Below, one piece after another: positions 58,470 through 64,000 of a stretch of DNA of 64,000 nt. Below the pieces are notes generated by a model. That model had not been told where the DNA came from and did not search any database. It saw only the letters and a list, made by a program, of their open reading frames with translations. The translations under genes were made by a program, and so were the position numbers. Source of the stretch: Streptomyces decoyicus (GTDB lineage: Bacteria; Actinomycetota; Actinomycetes; Streptomycetales; Streptomycetaceae). The stretch is from contig NZ_CP082301.1 in the NCBI RefSeq assembly GCF_019880305.1, positions 3,844,001 through 3,908,000 of the forward strand. The letters run 5' to 3'. Each line of letters starts with the position of its first letter. The first letter of the stretch is position 1.

Positions 58470-59171
58470 TCAGCTCCCGGCCGGCTTGGTCCCCCGGTGC
58501 AGCGCCACGATGCCGCCGGTCAGATTGCGCCAGGCCACCCCCGTCCAGCCCACGCCCTGCATGCGGGCGGCGAGTTCGGGCTGGTTCGGCCACGTGCGGA
58601 TGGACTCGGCGAGATAGACATAGGCGTCCGGGTTGCTGCTGACCGCACGGGCGACCGGCGGCAGCGCCCGCATCAGGTACTCGGTGTAGACGGTCCGGAA
58701 CGGCGCCCAGGTCGGCTCGCTGAACTCGCAGATCACGACCCGGCCGCCGGGCTTGGTGACCCGGTACAGCTCCGCCAGCGCGGCGTCGGTGTCCTGGATG
58801 TTGCGCAGCCCGAAGGAGATGGTGACGGCGTCGAACACCCCGTCCGCGAACGGCAGCCGGGTGCCGTCACCGGCGGTGAACGGCAGCCACGGATGCCGCT
58901 TCTTGCCCTCCCGCAGCATGCCGACGGAGAAGTCGCACGGCACGACGTAGGCGCCGGTCCGGGCGAACGGCAGCGAGGAGGTGCCGGTGCCGGCCGCGAG
59001 GTCGAGCACCCGCTCGGCGGGCCGGGCGGCCACCGCGCGGTCCACCTCCTTGCGCCAGAGCCGCGCCTGCCCCAGGGACAGCACGTCGTTGGTGAGGTCG
59101 TACCGCGCCGCCACGTCGTCGAACATCGCGGCGACTTCGTGCGGCTGCTTGTCCAGGGATGCTCGGGTCAC
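58470..59171 (-). CDS. menG: Demethylmenaquinone methyltransferase
   Basis: A 233-residue class I methyltransferase of the UbiE/MenG family. [20 protein letters not shown] is the family N-terminal motif. The SAM site reads [12 protein letters not shown] (residues 55-66). [20 protein letters not shown] and [13 protein letters not shown] are also typical. It methylates demethylmenaquinone at the last step of menaquinone synthesis. The GTG at 59171 has only a weak ribosome site. It lies downstream of mqnC and the amidohydrolase-like gene on the same strand, so co-transcription is likely. Confidence 0.94.
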   Translation of the reverse strand: MTRASLDKQPHEVAAMFDDVAARYDLTNDVLSLGQARLWRKEVDRAVAARPAERVLDLAAGTGTSSLPFARTGAYVVPCDFSVGMLREGKKRHPWLPFTAGDGTRLPFADGVFDAVTISFGLRNIQDTDAALAELYRVTKPGGRVVICEFSEPTWAPFRTVYTEYLMRALPPVARAVSSNPDAYVYLAESIRTWPNQPELAARMQGVGWTGVAWRNLTGGIVALHRGTKPAGS

Positions 59172-59239
59172 CCGGCCATTGTCCACCGTGCCGGGGCCGG
59201 CGCCCGCACCGGGCACGGCCTGATTGCCGGGCGGCGGTT

Positions 59240-59806
59240 TCAGCGGCGGCGGAAGACGAGGCGGCCGTGGAGTGCGGTGACCAGGCAGCTGCCGTCCTCG
59301 GCGAAGACGGCGAAGTCGGCACGACCGCCGGTCTCCAGGGAGCGCGGGACACGCTCCGCCAGCTCCCGCAGGCCGGAGCGCTCCACGGCCGTGCGGACCG
59401 CGGGGCGGTGGAAGGGCCCGGTCAGCGCCGTGGTCCCGGTGGCCATCAGGCGTTGCAGTCCGCGCCGGGCGCTCGCGCCCCAGCGGGCATCCGTCATGTC
59501 GAGGGCGGTGAGCGCGTCGCCGGTGACCGGCTCGCTGCCGAGGGCGTCCGCCTCGCGCGGGTCGGGGTGGTAGGCCGCCTCCAGCAGAGCGGCGCCGTCC
59601 GGTTCGTGGCGGCCGGGTGTCAGCACACCGTCCCACTCCCGGACGCGGGCCTGCGCGCCGTACTCCGCGAACAGCGCGTCGAACGGTCCGACGGCGGCCA
59701 GGCGGTCGCCCCTGACGACGACCGCGTACCCGGCCTCGTCCGCCTGGTCGTGATCCGGACCGTCCACGACCGGGCGGAGCGCGCGCACCCGGTGAATCGT
59801 CAGCAC
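59240..59806 (-). CDS. Imidazolonepropionase-like (amidohydrolase-fold) protein, apparently lacking the catalytic barrel
   Basis: A 188-residue protein that reads like a shrunken amidohydrolase. The N-terminal composite-domain strand pattern [18 protein letters not shown] and the C-terminal [19 protein letters not shown] match the ends of the superfamily. However, the metal-binding HxH after the first barrel strand is missing ([17 protein letters not shown]) and the barrel is far too short for the usual 380-450 residues. It sits 7 nt after the mqnC stop, suggesting a menaquinone-linked role, perhaps structural. Catalysis looks unlikely. The GTG start is at 59806. Confidence 0.7.
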   Translation of the reverse strand: MLTIHRVRALRPVVDGPDHDQADEAGYAVVVRGDRLAAVGPFDALFAEYGAQARVREWDGVLTPGRHEPDGAALLEAAYHPDPREADALGSEPVTGDALTALDMTDARWGASARRGLQRLMATGTTALTGPFHRPAVRTAVERSGLRELAERVPRSLETGGRADFAVFAEDGSCLVTALHGRLVFRRR

Positions 59807-59813
59807 GGCAGGC

Positions 59814-61013
59814 TCAGTTGGCCTCGACGAGCTTCAGCTCCGGATGCGCCGTGCCGCCCTCGATCGCCGTGGACGACAGATGCGAGACGACCTTGTCGTC
59901 GACGGGGTCGTTGGCCGGGTCGTCGTGCACGACCAGGTGCTCGTACGTGGTCGCGCGCTGCGCCGGGACCCGGCCCGCCTTGCGGATCAGGTCGATGATC
60001 TCCATGCGGTTGGAGCGGTGCTTGGCACCGGCCGAGGAGACCACGTTCTCCTCCAGCATGATCGAGCCGAGGTCGTCCGCGCCGTAGTGCAGCGACAGCT
60101 GGCCGATCTCCTTGCCGGTGGTCAGCCAGGAGCCCTGGATGTGCGCGACGTTGTCGAGGAAGATCCGGGCGAGGGCGATGATGCGCAGGTACTCGAAGAG
60201 GGTGGCCTGCGTCTGGCCCTTCAGGTGGTTGTTCTCCGGCTGGTAGGTGTACGGGATGAAGGCGCGGAAGCCGCCCGTACGGTCCTGGACGTCGCGGATC
60301 ATCCGCAGATGCTCGATCCGCTCGGCGTTGGTCTCGCCGGTGCCCATGAGCATCGTGGAGGTCGACTCCACGCCCAGCCCGTGAGCCACCTCCATGATCT
60401 CCAGCCAGCGCTCGCCGGACTCCTTCAGCGGGGCGATGGCCTTACGGGGGCGGGCCGGGAGGAGTTCGGCGCCGGCACCCGCGAAGGAGTCGAGCCCGGC
60501 GGCGTGGATGCGCGAGATCGCCTCCTCGACGGACACCTTGGAGATCCGGGCCATGTGCTCGACCTCGGACGCGCCGAGGGAGTGGATTACCAGCTGCGGG
60601 AAGGCCTTCTTGATGGCGGAGAAGTGCTCTTCGTAGTACTCGACGCCGTAGTCCGGGTGGTGGCCGCCCTGGAACATGATCTGGGTGCCGCCCAGTTCGA
60701 CGGTCTCCGCGCAGCGGCGCAGGATGTCGTCGAGGTCGCGGGTCCAGCCCTTGGCGGTGTCCTTGGGCGCGGCGTAGAAGGCGCAGAACTTGCAGGCCGT
60801 CACGCACACATTGGTGTAGTTGATGTTGCGCTCGATGATGTACGTCGCGATGTGCTCGGTGCCGGCGTAGCGGCGGCGGCGCACGGCGTCGGCGGCCTGG
60901 CCCAGCGCATGCAGCGGAGCGGAGCGGTACAGGTCGAGCGCTTCCTCCGGCGTGATGCGGCCGCCCTGCGCGGCGCGGTCGAGTACGGACTGGAGGTCGG
61001 CGTTCTCGGTCAC
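59814..61013 (-). CDS. mqnC: Cyclic dehypoxanthinyl futalosine synthase (radical SAM)
   Basis: A 399-residue radical SAM enzyme. The cluster-binding CxxxCxxC is Cys 70, 74, 77 in NVCVTACKFCAFY. GGTQIMFQGGHHPDYGVEYY, SLGASEVEHMA and IPYTYQPENNHLKG are MqnC-type. It cyclises dehypoxanthinyl futalosine in the futalosine route to menaquinone. The GTG at 61013 follows AAGGGA; a longer frame upstream (MMPACERD) is rejected. With mqnA at the right edge, this shows the organism uses the futalosine pathway, not the classical men pathway. Confidence 0.95.
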   Translation of the reverse strand: MTENADLQSVLDRAAQGGRITPEEALDLYRSAPLHALGQAADAVRRRRYAGTEHIATYIIERNINYTNVCVTACKFCAFYAAPKDTAKGWTRDLDDILRRCAETVELGGTQIMFQGGHHPDYGVEYYEEHFSAIKKAFPQLVIHSLGASEVEHMARISKVSVEEAISRIHAAGLDSFAGAGAELLPARPRKAIAPLKESGERWLEIMEVAHGLGVESTSTMLMGTGETNAERIEHLRMIRDVQDRTGGFRAFIPYTYQPENNHLKGQTQATLFEYLRIIALARIFLDNVAHIQGSWLTTGKEIGQLSLHYGADDLGSIMLEENVVSSAGAKHRSNRMEIIDLIRKAGRVPAQRATTYEHLVVHDDPANDPVDDKVVSHLSSTAIEGGTAHPELKLVEAN

Positions 61014-61175
61014 CGGGGCGTCCCTTTCGCAGGCGGGCATCACGAACTGAACCAGCGTACGTCAGGGGTCCGACAGCCTCGCCGCCGGTCAGCCGGCGCT
61101 TCCACCGGACGCCCGGCCGGCGACCGGCCCCGCCTTGCCCGCCGCCTCACCCCGGTGCCTCGCCCCGCGCATCCT

Positions 61176-61214
61176 CAGCGCTTCGTCTCAGTGCTTCGTC
61201 TCAGTGCTTCGTCA
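61176..61214. repeat. 13-bp tandem repeat spanning the kinase stop codon
   Basis: Three units of CAG(C/T)GCTTCGTC(T/A) occupy 61176-61188, 61189-61201 and 61202-61214. The stop of the minus-strand kinase gene (61201-61203) lies at a unit boundary. Each unit supplies a CACTGA or CGCTGA end, so copy-number change would alter only the 3' end. Confidence 0.85.
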
Positions 61215-63297
61215 ACGTCGCCTTCGGCGTGCCGCCCGCGTCGTCCTGCGAGGCGAAGCCGAGCGTGCCGCCCTTGCCGAGCGTGTACGTCACACGGGAC
61301 TTGTTGCCCGTACAGCCGGGCCCCTGCTTGCCGTCCGGCCGCTCCATGAGCACCAGCCGCCGCTTCGTGGCCGCTTCCAGCTTCGCCTTGGCCCGGCACT
61401 TCACCAACACCGCGTCGTAGGTGGTGTGGATGACGTAGTCGCCCTTGCCGCCCGGCTTGATGACGCTGGTGATCGTGCCGTTGGGGATGCCGTGCGCCGT
61501 CGTGACGCTGCCCGTCCAGGTGCCGAGGAAGGGCTTGGCCACCGTGGCCCGGCCGCTGCCCGCGCCCCCCGGTCCGGTGGGCCGTGCGGTCGGCGCGCCG
61601 TCGGCCGGCGGCTTGGCACCCGTCTGGGCCCCGCTGTCCGTGTCACCGCCCATGCCCGGCATCAGGCGGAAGACGAACCCGGCGGTCGTCGCGACGGCGA
61701 GCGCACCGGCCACCGACAGCACCAGCGTGCAGCTCATCCGCCGCGGCCGGCCCTCGCCGCCGACCGCACCGGACAGCGCGATCCGCCGCTCCTTGGCGGC
61801 GGCGGGCGGCGCCCCGGTGGGCAGGTCGGCGATGCCGGGGCCGGCCGGCTGACGACCGCTATCGGCCGCCCCGGGATGACCACTGCCGGCCGTCGCGGGG
61901 TGACCGCTACCGGCCGTCGCGGGGTGGCCGTGGCCGGTTGCCGCGGCGGACGGCACCCCGCCGGCCACCGGCCAGGACGCCGGCTGTGGCGGCGGAGGAC
62001 CGGGCGGAGCGCCGGTCGGAGCGCCGAGTGGAGGACCGGGCGGAGCGCCGAGTGGAGGACCGGGCGGAGCGCCGGGCGGAGCGCCGAGTGGAGCGCCGAG
62101 TGGAGGACCGGGCGGAGTGCCGAGTGGAGGACCGGGCGGAGGACCGGGCGGAGCGCCGGGCGGCCGGCCAGGGACGCCGGGGAGGCCCGCGGCGCCCGGC
62201 GCCTGACCGGGCGGCCCGGCCGGAGGCGCGCTCTCGAACGGCACCAGCCCGGACGCCGCCCCGTACGACGGGTCCAACGGCCCGCCCGCCGCCCCGTACG
62301 AGGGATCCGGCGGCCCGAACGCCCCACCGGGCGACACGCCCGCCGGACCGGCGATCGTCGCGGCCGGAGCTCCGGCCTCGGTCCCCTCCCCCGCATCAAG
62401 ATTCAGCAGCTCCACCGCCTGCCGGCTGACCCGCTCGACCAGCGGGCCGGGCAGCCACCCGGCCCGCACCAGCCCCGCCGCGCCACCGCTCCCCTCCCCC
62501 GCGAGACGGGCCGCCAGCGCCTCCGGGGCGGGACGGTCCGCGGGGTTCTTGGCCAGGCAGCCGGCGACCAGCTCCCGCAGATCGCCGACGAGCGGGGAAC
62601 CCAACTCGGGCTCCTCGTGCACGACCTTGTAGAGCAGCGCAGCGGATGAATCACCCGAGAACGGGCTGACCCCGGTCGCCGCGAAAGCCAGCACCGCGCC
62701 GAGCGAGAAGACATCGGCGGCGCCCGCGGCCCCGTTGCCCAGGATCTGCTCGGGCGCCATATAGCCGGGCGACCCCACCGAGACGCCCGTCGAGGTCAGC
62801 GACGCGGTGCCCTCCGTGGCCCGCGCGATCCCGAAGTCGATCAGCAGCGGCCCGTCGAGCGTCAGCAGCACATTGGACGGCTTGACGTCCCGGTGCACCA
62901 GCCCGAGCGCATGCACCGCGGCCAGCGCCTCGGCCAGCCCGGCGCCCAGCGCCCGTACGGAGTGCTCGGCCAGCGGCCCGAGGCCGGCAACGGCCTGCGC
63001 CAGCGAGGGGCCCGCGGCATAGCCGGTGGCGACCCACGGGACGGCCGCGTCCGGGTCGGCGTCCAGCACCGGCGCGGTCCAGGCGCCGCCCACCCGCCGC
63101 GCCGACTCGATCTCGCGCCGGAACCGCGCACGGAACTGGTCGTCCACGGCGAAATGCGCATGGACGGCCTTCACGGCGACGGTACGTCCGCCCGCGCTGC
63201 GTCCGAGATAGACCCGGCCCATCCCGCCCGCGCCGAGCCGGCCCAGCAGCCGGTACCCGCCCAGGACCCGTGGATCATCCGCTGCCAACGGCTCCAT
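61201..63297 (-). CDS. Transmembrane Ser/Thr protein kinase (PASTA-less Hanks type)
   Basis: A 698-residue kinase. The catalytic domain (residues 14-275) is complete: GAGGMGRVYLG loop, Lys 43 in VAVKAV, HRDVKPSN with Asp 137, and DFG at 154-156. A Pro/Gly-rich region of about 220 residues follows, with GPPLGAPPG repeats. Next comes one transmembrane segment (about 522-545, LVLSVAGALAVATTAGFVF) and an extracellular domain of about 130 residues that starts KPFLGTWTGSVTT. That ectodomain is not a PASTA or NHL repeat. It may sense an external ligand. The ATG at 63297 has GGGGAGG upstream. mqnA lies 202 nt upstream on the same strand. Confidence 0.92.
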   Translation of the reverse strand: MEPLAADDPRVLGGYRLLGRLGAGGMGRVYLGRSAGGRTVAVKAVHAHFAVDDQFRARFRREIESARRVGGAWTAPVLDADPDAAVPWVATGYAAGPSLAQAVAGLGPLAEHSVRALGAGLAEALAAVHALGLVHRDVKPSNVLLTLDGPLLIDFGIARATEGTASLTSTGVSVGSPGYMAPEQILGNGAAGAADVFSLGAVLAFAATGVSPFSGDSSAALLYKVVHEEPELGSPLVGDLRELVAGCLAKNPADRPAPEALAARLAGEGSGGAAGLVRAGWLPGPLVERVSRQAVELLNLDAGEGTEAGAPAATIAGPAGVSPGGAFGPPDPSYGAAGGPLDPSYGAASGLVPFESAPPAGPPGQAPGAAGLPGVPGRPPGAPPGPPPGPPLGTPPGPPLGAPLGAPPGAPPGPPLGAPPGPPLGAPTGAPPGPPPPQPASWPVAGGVPSAAATGHGHPATAGSGHPATAGSGHPGAADSGRQPAGPGIADLPTGAPPAAAKERRIALSGAVGGEGRPRRMSCTLVLSVAGALAVATTAGFVFRLMPGMGGDTDSGAQTGAKPPADGAPTARPTGPGGAGSGRATVAKPFLGTWTGSVTTAHGIPNGTITSVIKPGGKGDYVIHTTYDAVLVKCRAKAKLEAATKRRLVLMERPDGKQGPGCTGNKSRVTYTLGKGGTLGFASQDDAGGTPKATLTKH
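62020..62165 (-). repeat. Degenerate 15- and 12-bp repeats in the kinase linker
   Basis: Tandem GGCGGAGCGCCGAGTGGAGG-like units encode alternating GPPLGAP and GPPGAP segments in the juxtamembrane linker. Such GC-rich arrays vary in length by slippage and can be misassembled. Confidence 0.75.
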
Positions 63298-63499
63298 GGC
63301 GCCTCCCCCTCGATACGGCGCGCCCAGCTTATGACGCAGCGCCTGCCGGGCCCCCGGAACTCCGTACCCGGGACTGCCCCGGCACGGACACCGGGGGGCG
63401 ACGGCCCCGGCCCCCCCGGAGGACGGCCCCGGCCCGGCACGCTCGCACCACCAGGCCTCGCGCCGCGCCCCCCCGGTCGGCTGTGCGGCATGCGGCCGG

Positions 63500-64000
<501 letters not shown>

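Overview
The window is high-GC DNA typical of Streptomyces. It has dense GTG starts, 4-nt ATGA/GTGA operon overlaps, two sets of type I NADH dehydrogenase genes, futalosine-type menaquinone genes and an actinobacterial EccD. Gene order resembles the Streptomyces coelicolor SCO4550 (mqnC) - SCO4562-4575 (nuoA-N) - second nuo cluster - htpX stretch, read in reverse. This comparison is from memory; no search was run.

Left part (1-13000): a frameshifted monooxygenase-like gene, a YccF membrane protein, the HtpX protease, then a minus-strand second complex I operon, nuoA2-B2-C2-H2-I2-J2-K2-L2-M2-N2. It lacks nuoD, nuoE, nuoF and nuoG. 13170-20450 holds a MinD-like ATPase with EccD (an orphan type VII secretion pair), and divergently two paralogous sensor kinases and one LuxR-type response regulator. 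A 14-bp palindrome, TGGGGAAAACCCCA, lies upstream of both kinases. 20745-23775 encodes the two subunits of 2-oxoacid:ferredoxin oxidoreductase (korAB), followed by a strong hairpin and a six-copy 32-bp repeat array.

Middle part (24200-36700): an NmrA/QorB-like reductase, RarD, an ABC exporter with a LolA-like exported protein, a polyprenyl diphosphate synthase, a coupled ATP-grasp/flavin monooxygenase pair, fumarylacetoacetase overlapping a GPP34 protein, and a lipoprotein. A perfect 22-bp-stem terminator at 36735-36791 separates these from the complete 14-gene nuoA-N operon (53006 down to 36808). Upstream of nuoA is a good match to a Rex operator.

Right part (53700-64000): an NlpC/P60 cell-wall hydrolase, an exported RelA/SpoT-type synthetase resembling Streptomyces ATP nucleotide 3'-pyrophosphokinase, an AhpD-like protein, a geranylgeranyl-reductase-family flavoprotein, a GNAT acetyltransferase, menaquinone methyltransferase (menG), a degenerate amidohydrolase-like protein, mqnC, a membrane Ser/Thr kinase and the 3' part of mqnA, which runs off the right edge.

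Taken together the window is a respiratory neighbourhood. Menaquinone ring genes (mqnA, mqnC, menG), a side-chain prenyl synthase and a probable menaquinone reductase make or modify the quinone. Full complex I reduces it from NADH. The second cluster could form a module fed by ferredoxin reduced by KorAB; that last link is inference.
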